Counted from the stretch's first letter, positions 1 through 12,914 are shown. The stretch: DNA of 64,000 nt from Allacma fusca (GCA_947179485.1 OX359247.1:26140801-26204800), one strand, 5' to 3'. The notes: generated by a model not told the origin, from the letters alone. Made by a program: numbers and translations.

Positions 1-353
1 AAACTGTTTTGGGGAGGGTAACAGTATCGCTCTGAGCAGCCAAAGTGTGTAGAGGGTAGAGAGTTTGAGAGGGCGAGTGGAACCTGAAATCAAGTAGGCA
101 GATGTGCTTACTTACCGGTAGTCTCTGAAAGACAGAGGAGCAGAGCCTTTTCTCAAAGTATCATCAACATAATATAATCCATAATGTTATTGTCTATTCA
201 GGATGTTCATGGGAGTAGGAGTGTATGAGGAGCCCGTGGAACCTCCACCGGTCGATGGAGCATATTATATTATTTAAGAAAGCAATTCTAGCTAGACAAT
301 AATGTTCTACTCACAGCAGGTGTAATGGCTTTCCTCTTTAAGCCCAAGTCCAT
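1..353 (-). CDS. Possible 5' part of a spliced gene, cut by the window edge
   Basis: Product not recognised. An ATG at 353-351 follows an in-frame stop two codons earlier and has A at -3 and G at +4. It opens 13 codons (MDLGLKRKAITPA) that end exactly at a GTGAGT donor at 314-309. On the same strand there is a pyrimidine-rich acceptor ending at 125, then nine bases, then a strong donor GTAAGTAAG from 115. A further acceptor ends at 84, after which all three frames stay open to the window edge. Exons 315-353, 116-124 and 1-83 are in phase, and skipping the 9-nt exon also keeps phase. The last intron would be only 32 nt, which is shorter than animal spliceosomes normally accept, so either that piece or the whole model may be wrong. 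A competing plus-strand acceptor ends at 201 with a 24-codon frame at 203-277 (MFMGVG...). Confidence 0.18.
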
Positions 354-2342
354 TTTCTATCATATGTGAGTGTGTGTGACGCTGAAGTGTAGCCTATCAT
401 TTTAAATTCTCTTGAATAAAAGTATCTATGTATGTACGTTCCTGTAGATATGTCCTCACAGCTCATACCTTTTACACTTTCAACTCCGTTTAAAATATGA
501 AAGCCAGAAAAATGTTGGTCAAACTTGTTACAACTGTTTTCAATTGTTGTTTCCTTTAAATTACCTCCGTCATAAAGCAATTACTTTGGACGTCATCCAT
601 CTATACAAATATTTATTAATGATTCAATATCTCCTGAATTTTTAAACTGACAACAAGAGCATTGATTTGGTATTGGACGAGTCCTGAAGACACTAGACGT
701 AGCACAGTAATGAGTACGAGAGAAAAACGAATTGTGTTTCACCACAATAGCAAAACCATATATTTTTCCGATGGGATCGAAATCATTGTTTTTTCAAGTT
801 GCATATGTAAATATTCCTTTACACTCCGTACCCACAATATACGTTTCAGAGGGATAATCAAGATTGATGCTAATACTTTGTGTCGTGCTATTTACATTCT
901 CTAGGAGTTTACAGGCTCTATGAGTGTACATAGAGTTACATATATATGTGGATATATGGTCGAAGGGCTAGCAAATAATTGTCAAGTTGCACAATGGGAT
1001 GCGGGTTGGTGTTCTGTACGGAGTGAATATGGGAATGAGGAATGAGCTATGGCTTCCGGATGGAAGAAGCATCATTGTCGCTACTGGGGTTGACGAATGA
1101 CAATTGACACTTGACGCCTGACACAATAGCAGCATCAATGAGGAGTCCGTTCAAGCTGAACCTTGATCGGACAATAAAAACAATCAAGTTTCTACGAACA
1201 CTTTTGTCTCTTCATCTTTTTTTCAGGAGATAAACGTGATATTAGTTTTTTTTTTCATTCAAGTTCTTCTATTGATATGCTTTGAGATTCAGGAGATTGT
1301 ATTATGTTATAAGATTGAGCAAGTGCGACACCCTATGTTTATATTTCCCTGTAGAATAGATATCTACATATATGCAGGGGTTAACAAGCATGACTCAAAA
1401 GTGAATCGAACAATCGCATTATGTACAGACAGTAAGAAAAATTCAATTCAATATTTTTTTGTAACTTTATATATGTAGATAGTATGGATTTGAATGTACA
1501 TATGTAGGCTCTGATATATATTTATTTCTAAAAGACAATGAACATGCATTCACACAGTAAATATCATTAATATTAACGTCGTTATCTGGATCCATGTCCC
1601 ATGCTCTTTGCCAGATTAAAACTGTAAAACTGAGTATTATACTTGTGTCTACCGAGCAGTTGAAATAGCAGTTTGTAATCATAGCGTGAGGAAATTCAAG
1701 TAATTTGAAAGCGATTCTATAGTAAATTTTTTTTAGTGTAGGGAAAAATAGATATACATAAGGGCGAAACAGTATGGTTTTTGGTATCCGAAGATTTTTT
1801 TTTTCTTATGACTGACTACTATTAAGTTGCAGTATTAAATTAAATCCATGTGTTTTTTTCACTTGATTTACATTTGCAACAAAAACCCGGACTGTAAATC
1901 TGCTCCTGTTTATTTTAATATTGAGTTTGCACAATGAGCCTTGTAAAGGATTAGCGGAAGGAATTATATACTTTGGGATGTATAGGGACGGAGAGGGCAC
2001 TGTGCTGGAGTGGAGTTGAGTGGGGATATGGGAAAATTGCGGGAAGGATTTGATAGGAGGCTATTGTGAGGATGGAGAGATTGGGAGATACTTGGATGAC
2101 ATTGGATTGGATTAAAATGCCTTTCTCCATAGTCATGCTCAGGAAAAGAAATGATAGGAAGTAATCCGTTGCCGAAATTTTATTCACAATTGACAATTGC
2201 TCACATTTTCCACGTACGACATTGAGTCTTTCATCTGATATCATTGAGACTCGTCACCCCTTTTGGAATTACCATTACAGTATATTGAACAAACAAGCTT
2301 AACCTTTAGCTTATGGTTCTGTCTCGGTGAGAGTGAGAGAGG

Positions 2343-2368
2343 GAGAGAGAGAGAGAGAGAGAGAGAGA
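2343..2368. repeat. (GA)n microsatellite
   Basis: Pure GA dinucleotide run of 13 units, extended to the left by an imperfect gagagtgagaga stretch. Confidence 0.95.
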
Positions 2369-3209
2369 TTCCTCCTCTCACTTTTTTTTAAAAGAGTAAG
2401 TTCATTCCTACTCTGTCTCAATTTTTGCTTTGCATAAGAACAACTCCAGCGTTACCATCAACAGTTGTTAGTTTCCAAATAATTTGCTTTACATCTCACT
2501 TCAATGACAAATCCTAGAATTTCACTGGTGAAAGAATAACTTTTTAAGAATGGATTTATTATTCAAAATTTAACATTGGAGGACATCAGTTCCGAGATCA
2601 GGATCATACCCGATCTCAGGATTGAAGTTCTCCAAGTGTGATATTTAAATTGTGGGAATAATCGGGCAGTGTTAGTACTCCCATTAAATCAATGGTGAGG
2701 TCTTTGAAGAATGATGTGGAAATTTGAATGGAAGCTCTCCATATCTGATGGTTTAGAGAACGGTCCGCGTATAATACACTAACACCACTAGTATTATGTT
2801 CGGATTGGTGAGAGTCTCCCAGGTATCATTATCGTATCGGATCAAATTGGTAGTTGGCTTGAATAGCTTTCAGCATCTATTCAAAATCCCATGCTTCGTG
2901 TTGGGTAGAGTAAATACGTGGAAATGATGGGACTGAGGTATTGAGAGTCATTTAAATAGGTACATAAGTATTTACATATCCTCATATGTGGCAGGCAGGC
3001 ATTGATACAGTGTACGCTCGACTAGGGCACTTTCGCATGAACAGATCACCCCTTCCTTGGTATGTGATGGTCCAAATTCCACTTTGAAGAAGACCAGCTT
3101 TGAGCATAGACCGAACATTTTTAGATGGGTTTGGAGATACTCGGAGGATTGAGAGGATGTAGTAGTAAGGACAAGGAGGGATTCGGATGGCTTATCTTTA
3201 GATTACTGC

Positions 3210-3236
3210 TCTCTCTTTCTCTCTCTCTCTCCCTCT
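3210..3236. repeat. Interrupted (CT)n microsatellite
   Basis: CT-rich run with single-base interruptions. Confidence 0.8.
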
Positions 3237-4658
3237 TAGCGGATACATGAGTGAGGGGTATGCCAAGACTTGTAGGATTCACTCAAAGAATTTGAAGCCT
3301 GGTTGGAAGGAAAGTTGGAGCGGATTTGATCCTATACCGATAAATAAAACATATTGGATTGAAACACTTAATTCTAGCGATAAATAATCAATGTATTTGG
3401 TTATCCGGACGGTGGTGAGATTAGTTTTGAATTACAGGAGATAATGTCTGTTCAAGTATCTATCTATACATATGTACATATCTACGTAAAGCCTCAATGT
3501 GTGAGTATACGCTCTTCTCTTTGTGTGCCAACCAAGAGCCTCTAGTTATACAGGCGACACCCAACTAACAAAATGCTCCTTTGAGTAACATGAGAATGTA
3601 ATTTTTATAGTTATAATTTCTGGGAGCATATAAAAGTAACCCCATTAAAAAATCGAGTATATGGCTCTTCCATAATTATTATTTTGGAGGCTGCGGTAGT
3701 ACTAGGGTTGCTTCCCCAATCCAACAGTAACGATTAGTAGTTTGAATTTCTTTAAAGACCAATTTTACCATGTCTAATCACAAGAGTGTAATGTAATTTG
3801 GGGAGATGGACTGGGCGGTAAGGACGTGACCTGCTAAATAAAAAAAATCATTTTTCTGTGGCAGTTTTCCTCCTCAGCATTTCGGGTTTTTGCAGTATCT
3901 AATCTATACCAGCTGATTGTGAGCCGACTCTGCATTATGTTTGTACAATTTCCTCATCACATTATTGTAGTTGAAACTTTATGAGGACTTCCCTACCGTA
4001 AACCTCTCACCAATTCTGGAGTTATACTTGATCAAAGGAGGTTGAAAGTGGAATTTAGTCAAGGTTACCACTGAATTGTTATTTATTAGGTGTATACTTG
4101 CATATTTTTATTTTTTTCCCCCCTTGATCCATACAATTAGGCAGGGGGTTAAAAAGTTGCTTAAACTTGGCGGCTTGGGGTCTGCATGTACATATGTAAA
4201 TATGTAAGTACGGATGGATATCATGCAATGAATTTTATTTCATTTTAATTTGCCTCCCTCGTGTATGAATTTTACAATAAAATCTGGAAATCAGTGGATT
4301 TCTCTTGAATCTCATATTAGCATTAGCTTCTCTATCCTCTCCCTTGTCTCTGATGCCAAGATTATGTAAGTTTTTTTTAATTTTTTTTTGCTAATAGCTA
4401 CACAAGACAGTGCGAGTTTCCATGAAATGAATCATGTAACAATAATTGTTTCCTTGCCGAGGATTCGACAGGTTCTGCAATAAAGTTTAACTTCTTTTAC
4501 GTAGTGTCAAGTGGAGAAAAAAGGGTATATAGAGAACGGAAAGCCAAGCTTTTGAGGGATATAGTGAACAAATGAGTGAGTCAATGGAGGGGAAGAAATT
4601 GCAGTGTACAGTGAGCAGGATTAAAAAAAACAGCTGTTCGTGGCGGATGAGCTGATGT

Positions 4659-4724
4659 CTGCCAAGAAATGACAAACAAGCTTGCATAATAATGTACATT
4701 AGCATTGATCTTGACTTGACTTAC
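4659..4724 (-). other. Intron-like GT-AG segment (66 nt)
   Basis: On the minus strand a GTAAGT donor at 4724-4719 is followed 66 nt later by the pyrimidine-rich acceptor TTTCTTGGCAG. A CTAAT branch-like word lies about 40 nt before the acceptor. Size and signals match a typical short arthropod intron. The flanks can be joined in phase in one frame: upstream it reads ...WYSYGEVVPLM from a stop, and downstream 25 codons to a stop. No start codon is visible in that frame, so the flanks could equally be untranslated. A different downstream frame stays open for 56 codons but does not join in phase. It may also be a chance pairing of signals. Confidence 0.22.
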
Positions 4725-5173
4725 CATTAAAGGGACAACTTCACCGTAGGAATACCATTTTTCAGCTTATTCCACACACTTTATCTTGACTGCAACGTGC
4801 CATTAAAGGCAAGCGTGTTTTAAATCTTGTACATACTCAAACTCTCCAATACTCAACTCCTTGGAGTCTGTTCAAAAAGGAGGATTTCATTTTAATGAGT
4901 CCCGTTTATTGTTTGCCATTCCTAATTTATAAAGAGCTTGCTTTCGAGCATACGACTGTACGGAGTATACTCATTGTCAGCCTTGCATGTTTTGGCAAGC
5001 TTGGGCTATGAGTTGAAGTAGCCAAAGTCAGCTCGTTGGTGGTAAATTAGTTAGTGATAAAAGTTATGACAGATATTGTAACAAGAGTTTTTAAAGTGGC
5101 AGAAAATATCAAAGGCCTGTCGTCTCTGGATATTTCATAGAGTATCCCCTTCCTGATTGTTTTACCGCTTTTC

Positions 5174-5214
5174 CTCTCTGTCTCTCTCTCTCTCTCTCTG
5201 TGTCTCTCTCTCTC
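5174..5214. repeat. Interrupted (CT)n microsatellite
   Basis: CT dinucleotide tract with two TG/GT interruptions. Confidence 0.9.
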
Positions 5215-6485
5215 ACCCGCTCTTTAATACCTAGAGTGTTGAAAGGTTAGAAAGCAATAAATCATTTGTAAGCTTATCCTTCGAGAGAGCAGCTGAGAAA
5301 GGGAGAGAGAAAAGACGCCATGCAACAACTTTGACCTGGCCATTCCTCTTAACCAGGTAATATTTATCTTTGTGTCGGCAATTTGTCTTCTTCTATTCAG
5401 ATCCCGTAGCATTGTCTTTTCCAAAGGAATTGCAGACTTTTTTCTTATCTTTGCAGTGTATTGTGTAGTATATAAGTATGTACACTGTGTACGGAATCAG
5501 TAAGCCATCTCTAATTTGCTTGAATATATGCAAACCCTAGTGAGTTGGTATTCCAACACAGTATATCATCCCAACATTTAATTTCCCTCCTGTACGTAAA
5601 TTATATGAAATTCATGGGAGCAGGAGCATTAAAGTGATATCCAGTTTTAGTGTGGTCTCCACTGAAAAAAATGGCGTTAAAATGTTTAAATTAAAGATAA
5701 GCCCCTGAGTACAGTACAGGCTACATACAAAGGAGGAAAATGTGTGCTCTGAACTGAAGGGAAAAAATCCCTTTTATGAGTTTGTTTTTCACAGAGTCAG
5801 GCTCAGTCCCTCCAGTTACATATGTAATTATGTACATGGTGGGGAATCAGAAAGGGAAGTGATAGGAGCTCTTCTACTTAGAAAGTAATTTATCAATTGA
5901 GAGAGGATATGTTGTTGGTCGGTCAAAATGGCTATTTAATGTTCGGCATTCTCATCGAGACTTTTCAATAATCGTCGGACAAAGTGTTGAGAACAACAAT
6001 GGCCAGGCACCGCAGTCTCCACTTTAATGAATGGAATGGGATGGTTGCTCGTTATTCCTGGCTCCTCGACACATACATACATAGATACATATGTATGCAC
6101 ATGTGTGTGTGGACTCCACGGAATGACTCTACCTATGTACATACAATGGGTACTTTGTACATATGTATCTATCTATATTACTCCGTCGCTCGAGCCTCAT
6201 ATTGAAGTAAAGATCTCGTTTGGGTACATGTATAGGGATGAGGTGCTGAGAATAGGAACCATCACAAGGTGATATAAAATACATACGTCTTCCTTCTCTT
6301 TTCTCTTTCATCCCAGGATTTATGTACTGTGCTAAATTTTTTTCCAAGGATTACATAATTAAATGCTGATACTCCGACTTCCATGGGCTGTACTTCTTCC
6401 CTTATTTCAAGCCCTTGTAATTATGCAGACGCTTGTACTCGTAATTTATTTTCTTGAAGGAATATAATATTGCATAATTACATGC

Positions 6486-6504
6486 GTGTGTGTGTGTGTG
6501 TGTG
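6486..6504. repeat. (GT)n microsatellite
   Basis: Pure GT run, followed by a GA interruption and more GT. Confidence 0.9.
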
Positions 6505-8468
6505 AGTGTGTGAGTACTGAGCACATATGTATGTATGTACGTATTTGAATGTACTGGTTCTCAGAAGTAGTTTTGGAGCAGGGAGAAGTTAAGGAACTAT
6601 TGGAGGTATTAGGTAGGGTGGGTAAGTGCTGGAAAGGAAGGCTTGATGGTCTGGTCACAATGCATAATCCAAGCATTAACTTGTTATCATTGGAGCAATT
6701 AAAGTAAAAAAAGCAACTTCATCACCAGTACAAATATATTATGTTGAATGAGCTGGCTAACGAGAGTCATTTGTACGACAATGCATCACGTATGTAGTCT
6801 CGACTCACGTTTTTCTCCTGTGTATTGGGAGTATAGTGTTACTTGGGGATACCATTCCTTGGGAGTATCATACAGTATCATCGTGATGGAGCAAATTGTG
6901 CCTACAATGGAGTCATAATAATAAACTATAGTGTTTACAATGGGGACAAACTCAACGTGCACGAGAATGAGACAATATTTCTAATAATACTGACATGATA
7001 ATAACATTACCATACACAGTGTATGGAGTTGGTGTTAGTCATAGCTGTAGAGGTGTATAGAGCTGAGGACAGAGTCAAAGTTGTAGTGACTTGTGTGTCA
7101 GTATCTATAAAATGACGTTGACATTGAAAACATACGGCTAATTGTGGGATGATTTTGTGAACAAATAATGATTCGGCCTCAACTATATACTGGGACTGTG
7201 GGATTTGGACTCTCAGACAGTGCTGGTGTACTGAAGTGGGAACGTATATGGGATGGATGTGTCCTACGATGTGGACTTTGAGTTCAATAAGTGACCAGAC
7301 AGTCAGCCTTAGCCGCACCTTATGCATTCTTCCTCTCATCTATAACTAACATGCCAAATAAAAGACTTGGGGCGAGAGAAAGAATGAAAAAAGCTATGCC
7401 TTCCAACTTGTTGCTGTCCACTGTGGACGTATCTAACTCTCATGATGTATTCAATAATCTTATTAAGTGTTGATACTTGAGGAGGATTCACCTATCCTGA
7501 GGTTGACTGCTCAAGAGGTTTGAGAATAATAGACGCTATATATTACAGTTCCACATGCTGATCCCCCCGAGCCAAAAATCTAATAGAGTTCCAACTTATT
7601 GCAGGAACTTGAGAGAGATTATATTGACTACTATTTACAGCTTTCCAAACACTGATGGATGAAATTGCCTTGGCACAAGCTTATACTCATCATGGATGGG
7701 TATAGATACTTGTATTTACTATTACACCTTCCTCGGCACAACTGGAGGTTGGTTTAATAGTTAATAGAGCTGGATGTAGGTTGGGGAAGAGATGGGAGAG
7801 GGAATCATTGCGTAAAATACCTTGTCCTTGTTTAAGTTTCGGTTAAAGTGTAAACCCTGTTGTCAGTTCCATAATTTAAGTATCAACACGTCAACATATT
7901 TTTAGCATTTTTAATCCTCGGCACACACTATATGTTTTCACGAAAATATAATAATTGAGGTGTGGTTAGTAGAATATCTACACAGTGTGTAAAAACAAGT
8001 CATTCAGATTTATAAATTTTGATTTGCCGGCCTTGCTAGCATTCTCATCTTCAAGGTTCACCTTCTTCATTTGGTGCTTGGAAAAATATCGGATTTTTTC
8101 CAGACCTTGTGCTTTCCTATTGTAATAAACTATGAGGAGGTAATCTTATCTATGCAGAACTCAGTTGTGTGTCCTATGGAGAACACGTGCGGAGCATTAT
8201 GGACTGACTAGTGGGACATGAATTGACGCTAATGTATGGTTGTGTTGGTGCAAATCTCTTCCCTCTGAACTCTCGAAATTGGAAGTCAACTAGAAAAATT
8301 AATAAGTATTATTACCCTAAAATTATCTGGAAACAGAGAATGTTGTGTGAAATGCACTTGTGATTGTGAGCATACATAGGTACAAATTATGGTTAATTTT
8401 CCTCCTTGTTCAATTAATGTTTTCAAGTTTTGTGCTGCTGACGAGTCATTAATTCTAAGATGGAAAGA

Positions 8469-8494
8469 GTGTGTGTGTGTGTGTGTGTGTGTGT
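8469..8494. repeat. (GT)13 microsatellite
   Basis: Thirteen uninterrupted GT units. Confidence 0.95.
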
Positions 8495-9337
8495 CAGGTT
8501 GCGCTTGTATTGAAAAAACATATAAACATATGTAGATATGTACATATGCATAATTATGTGAACATTATGATACAAACTTGTTGCTCCTTTTGAAACGTCG
8601 TGTCTACAATGGGTATGCTTTGAGTGCATCCTATAGATATACTCTCTCCATATGATGTACGTCATAGCTTGAGGAATTATTACTGAAGAACCGCCAACCC
8701 TGACATTCTAGTCCTCACAGCCCATATGAAATAAATAAATAAGAAAGAACTGGTTGTGCATACGGACAGATTCGACAAAGGGTAGTTGAAAAGCATAACA
8801 CTTCATTCATATTACCAATTCCACAACCAAACTCCTACTTCAAGTTGTACAGGTTGTTGTCAGTTTTTGGTGTTGCACTCGGATCAAATATCATCATCAT
8901 TACCTCAAATCTGAAATCTCCCGAGACAGGGGGTATGCGAAGCCTTCGTAAGCCCACGGTATATCCACTACCTTTGAGTCCCAGGAATTTGTTTATGACT
9001 TGATATTGATATACAAGCTGAAGCTATCCCTGGTTGTGGATACTTCTTGTGTATGTACCTATATTTTTGCGTAATAACTCCCTCGACATTACATGTGTAG
9101 CCTCCATAGTAATGAATCATTGTTGTACGTATGTGTGCAGTGTGCCTGCTCATAATTTATAAGAATAGCTTTAATCGCTTGTGAATAGGTCGGAGATGGA
9201 GGAGGAAATTATATAGCCATTATGGAGCTCCTTACCTACAAATACGACCGGTTCGGTTAGAGTCCATCATCGTGGACCGGACCCCACCTCAAATCCCTGT
9301 GGTTCCATTCCGTTTAGCTTGTACTAACACATGTCAG

Positions 9338-9477
9338 CCCAGTAGAGATCATTGTGAATTATGTGGTCTTCTCTCAAATCTGAATTTTATTCCCTGTGCA
9401 CCATACCTTGATACATTAATATCATTGCCATTAAAAACCTGTTGGGTTTTTGTAGCTCTTGGTAGCCTCATCGGCAG
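9338..9477 (+). other. Possible internal exon, product unknown
   Basis: A 140-nt segment lies between an acceptor preceded by the perfect branch-point word TACTAAC (ending at 9337) and a donor CAG/GTATGT (GT at 9478). One frame is open throughout for 46 codons plus 2 nt, and the other two contain stops. The peptide includes a CxxC pair (CELCG) and hydrophobic stretches, and I recognise no domain. A 46-codon stop-free frame in one of three frames is not rare at this composition, and no in-phase partner exon was found. It lies within 60 bases of, but on the opposite strand from, the candidate gene at 9530-10368, so at most one of the two is likely to be coding. Confidence 0.15.
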
Positions 9478-9529
9478 GTATGTATGTAGTTCCCCCAAAA
9501 ATTTACTTTGCATTTGAACTGGTGCCCAG

Positions 9530-10205
9530 TCAGTATTTAACTATGGATATTGTGTGTGCGTGCTCTTGAGTTTGATGTGTAATTATATGCAAATGCCAGG
9601 ATTTGAGAATTTCTTCCAGAGAGGGAAATCTGCGTGAAGATTAGATAATTTTTGCATTTACGCAGACTCTTCCCAAATGAACTCAACTTACCTTCTCAAT
9701 ATGGTTCGACAAAACGAACTGCTCAAGTGAGTTGATATTGCAAAATTCATCCAAGGAATCCTCTAATGAAATAATTGGTCACAAGTATTTTATTTCACGA
9801 TGGTTGTAACATACTTTGTACACTTATCTATGTACACTGATACAGTACCTTCTGTACACCTCAGAGTATCAAAATTATTCAAATTGACCCTTTCCAGTGC
9901 ATTAGGTTACAGATGTACCTGCCAGTGGGGATGTGATCATGTTCTACATATGCGTGTCATCAGGATGCATTTGTAGCAAACTCAGATTTATTCACGTGAA
10001 ATACATTTTAATGGACAGGAAAATCGACTGTTGGACTCCCAACCAGACCTTTAACTTGTGTGCAGAAGTGTACATTTGTATGCAGTCCCATATTTTTAAG
10101 TGAGCAAGCCTGTGCCGTGTAAAATATAATGTTTTCATTCCTGAACTTGTTCCTGCTCTTATAGCATATAGACATATATGATACATACAGACCATTGGAG
10201 AATCT

Positions 10206-10242
<37 letters not shown>

Positions 10243-10368
10243 CAGGCAATTGTGAAGTGAAGAGTGCAATATATTAGAATGTGACAATAAATTGCAAAGA
10301 GTGTATGACTTTGTTTGCAGTTGTAAACAACTACTCACCTGATCCTTCGCATTCGTTCCGAATGGCAT
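9530..10368 (-). CDS. Candidate three-exon small protein, function unknown
   Basis: Best splice-supported coding candidate in the window; product not recognised. Exon 1 (10368-10339) starts at an ATG with A at -3, encodes MPFGTNAKDQ, and ends at the strong donor CAG/GTGAGTAG. Exon 2 (9762-9692, 71 nt) follows a T-rich acceptor (TTCATTAG) and ends AAG/GTAAGTTGA. Exon 3 begins at 9629 after a 62-nt intron that has a CTAAT branch-like word and a CACGCAG acceptor; it runs to a TGA at 9532-9530. The three exons join in phase into about 66 codons. A second AG two bases further into exon 2 also gives an in-phase product, ending at a TAA at 9539-9537. The frame stays open upstream of the ATG to another good acceptor at 10401, so exon 1 may instead be an internal exon at 10339-10400. 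No domain, signal peptide or clear membrane span is visible. No polyadenylation signal was seen just downstream. Confidence 0.28.
10210..10239. repeat. (GA)15 microsatellite
   Basis: Pure GA run inside the proposed first intron of the minus-strand candidate gene. Confidence 0.95.
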
Positions 10369-10665
10369 AATAAAGTTGGCAAGAAATTTAGAATTTACTG
10401 CTGCAATAATAATAGAAAAAAATCATCTTGTGTGATCGACTCGTTACAATACACTATCTTAAGTTGAGAGCAAGTTGGGGCTATCGCTATATTGTTGTTA
10501 TGTCACTTTCTTGCTCTGTACATCTACATATGTATGTACATACTGAGGTGCCTACCAAATAGTTACTAGCAGACAGATAACACTAGAACAATTGAATAGG
10601 ATTAGTTCTAACTTCTGTTCCCATTTACCTACACACAACAATGTCACTCCCTTCTTGGTAATCAT

Positions 10666-10959
10666 ATGTGTTCACTTGGTGCTCCTAAGCTTGGAGCGAC
10701 CATGGAGGGAAGACAGAACTGCAATTTGCACTTCCAACTCCTATCATACTATGTACAGTGGCTCTGTGAACTTGTGACGTTGAAAAGACCAGATGTTGTC
10801 CTTTGTCATGGTCTTTTTCTCATACTTGCATCTAGTTTACAACTAGATGAACTGACAATGAGACTCAAAGTGTTGTCCACCGTAAAAATCCCATGGCTAT
10901 GTCTGTATGACCAGGGACTCTCCATCCCAGCCCAACTAGTACTAGATACAGACTTTTAA
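10666..10959 (+). CDS. 97-codon ATG open frame, function unknown
   Basis: Uninterrupted frame from an ATG, preceded by AATCAT, to a TAA. The translation is mixed in composition and free of simple repeats, with a leucine-rich middle and C-terminal half (for example VVLCHGLFLILASS). I recognise no family. A second plus-strand frame at 10592-10777 overlaps it, showing that the patch simply has few stops. No splice signal, TATA element or polyadenylation signal supports it. Several frames of this length are expected by chance. Confidence 0.1.
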   Translation: MCSLGAPKLGATMEGRQNCNLHFQLLSYYVQWLCELVTLKRPDVVLCHGLFLILASSLQLDELTMRLKVLSTVKIPWLCLYDQGLSIPAQLVLDTDF

Positions 10960-11987
10960 TATGACCAGATTCAAATCTGATGAAATGGGGAGCAAGAATG
11001 ATATGGATATAGAATCCAATTTCATGTTTTAAAAGCTACAAGGCTAAAATCTTCCTTGCTGTGCTCGCTTGCCTGGCAATGAATTTGAACAGATCAATCT
11101 AATGATATGGCCAATGGCAAATGGCAAATGGAAACCATGAAATAAATAAATAAAACAAGGCGTGGAGACGTTGGTTTAATCCTAAAAAATTGCACTACAT
11201 GACCATTCAATGTAATGCAAGTGTGAGATGCAGCAGGAGCTCTCCACAGTCATACATAGGAGACAGTCCCTGACTAGAAAGAAGTCCTGTGTATAGTTTG
11301 TATGTACTTGTGAAATAAAAACTACGCTATTATTTTACGACCCTAGACGTGCAAGTACGTCAGTCCACTACACACTATGTATATGTATTTGGATGTATAG
11401 ATATAGCATGTGATTATGTACTAGTGATGCCTTTTGGTACATTGTATATTTTGCAGTTGTGTATATGCTCCATGCATATGTAATTATTTACACTGAATAA
11501 TATCTCAACGGCTCACTATTATGACCCATGATTTATGTGTCAAGTAATATGCACAAAGTTACACACAATGTTTCATTCAGGGCTTGCGTCTCTTTGATTT
11601 TTTAAATTTACAAGCCAATTACAGCCAGGCGCTAATAGTAATCGGTAGTGTGCATAAATATACGATACGAGCTGGAAAAGTAGTAAATTAACAATCCAAT
11701 AGCATGGCTTTTTTGTCAACATTTATTTTATGAGGATAAACATCGTGTAGTAATGGAATAAGCTTGTAGCACTGTAAGCATTATGACTTATACTTTTTTC
11801 CCACTCAGGTTCTACATCCTACCCTCGGATGTGTGCTCGTATAGGATTTATCCTTTCTCCTCAATTCAGAAAAATTCCTTTCCCATATCCTTAAAATCAA
11901 GGGATCCATAATCATCCGCTATTATCAGATCTTGGGCAAGGAACAAATAAGGGGAGAGATAATGTGCGCTAGTCTTGATGATATTGT

Positions 11988-12017
11988 AAATTCATAAATT
12001 CATAAATTCATAAATTC
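11988..12017. repeat. Tandem repeat, unit aaattcat
   Basis: Just under four perfect copies of an 8-base unit. Confidence 0.9.
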
Positions 12018-12876
12018 TTCGGATCCTATTAATAGTCATGAGTCATGTCGGACATCACTAGACCAACCAATTAACATCAAAGTAATGCTTGTGATTCTGT
12101 ACTCTGGAAAGTGGTTCAAAATGTAAACCGTGTTTGAATAGATACAAGTAGAATTCTTTCATAACAACTCTATGTCATTGTGTTCCACTCAAAGATAAAA
12201 AACGGATCTGGGGATGAGTAATAACTTCACTCTAAGATTTTTCAATGTTGGTGGTCAAAAAATTTGCGAGTGAATTGTACAAGTGACTCCTTGTGTCTAA
12301 TGTGTGCCCATTCGTCAGTCGGCGTCCGTTTTGTTCCGAGCCTTTAATGCATGCAAAGAGGAAAGCTAAGCCCTATCTGTTCAGATAATGTATGGTCAAT
12401 CGTAATTTTTTCCTGTGGATAACCCGCTTTTTAGGCAAAGACATTCATATGTGGTTGAGGATACCAGTCTATCCCAGTATTTTCAGTAGGCGGCCAGGGC
12501 CTAATGCACAGGAATACATATATAGTTTCCCATTAGTAGTTACGGCCGACACTTGTTTTGCATCCTGCTACTTGACTCCTGCCTATAGGAGCTACAGCAT
12601 GAATTTTGTCAGGGGTATGAAAACATGAAATGTAGAAGTATGGGTGGGTATACTTATACATAGGTACATACATACGTACACAGAAGTGAGAACCATAAAA
12701 CAAAAGTATTGAATTTTTTATTTGAGAAGAAAACGCGTAGATTGATGTTGGGCTATGGTTGATTATGCAAAATTTGAGAGCTTTTCATTCCTCAGATGAT
12801 TTACTGCTGCCATTTCATTCACCATTGAGCCGACATTATGAACTTTCCGAGTGCCAACAAGGAGCAAATGAATGCC

Positions 12877-12881
<5 letters not shown>

Positions 12882-12914
<33 letters not shown>
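12882..12914. repeat. (GA)n microsatellite
   Basis: Pure GA run of about 16 units, continuing as an imperfect purine tract. It creates spurious open frames on both strands. Confidence 0.95.

Larger units (their letters stand above)
354..4658. other. No gene recognised
   Basis: Non-genic by inspection. It contains the (GA)n tract at 2343-2368, an interrupted (CT)n tract at 3210-3236, and palindromes TACATATGTA at 1497-1506, 3467-3476 and 4189-4198. Open frames are short (under 100 codons) and look like chance. A 34-codon ATG frame near 4267-4371 ends at a GTAAGT-like site followed by a T-rich stretch, but no plausible partner exon was found. Confidence 0.5.
4725..9529. other. No gene recognised
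   Basis: Non-genic by inspection. It holds the CT tract near 5174, GT tracts at 6486-6504 and 8469-8494, and palindromes TACATATGTA at 5817-5826, 6086-6095 and 6158-6167 within TACA/TGTA arrays. A 110-codon minus frame at 7007-7339 shows no motif and is not supported as a gene. A plus-strand exon-like segment at 9338-9477 is listed separately. Confidence 0.5.
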
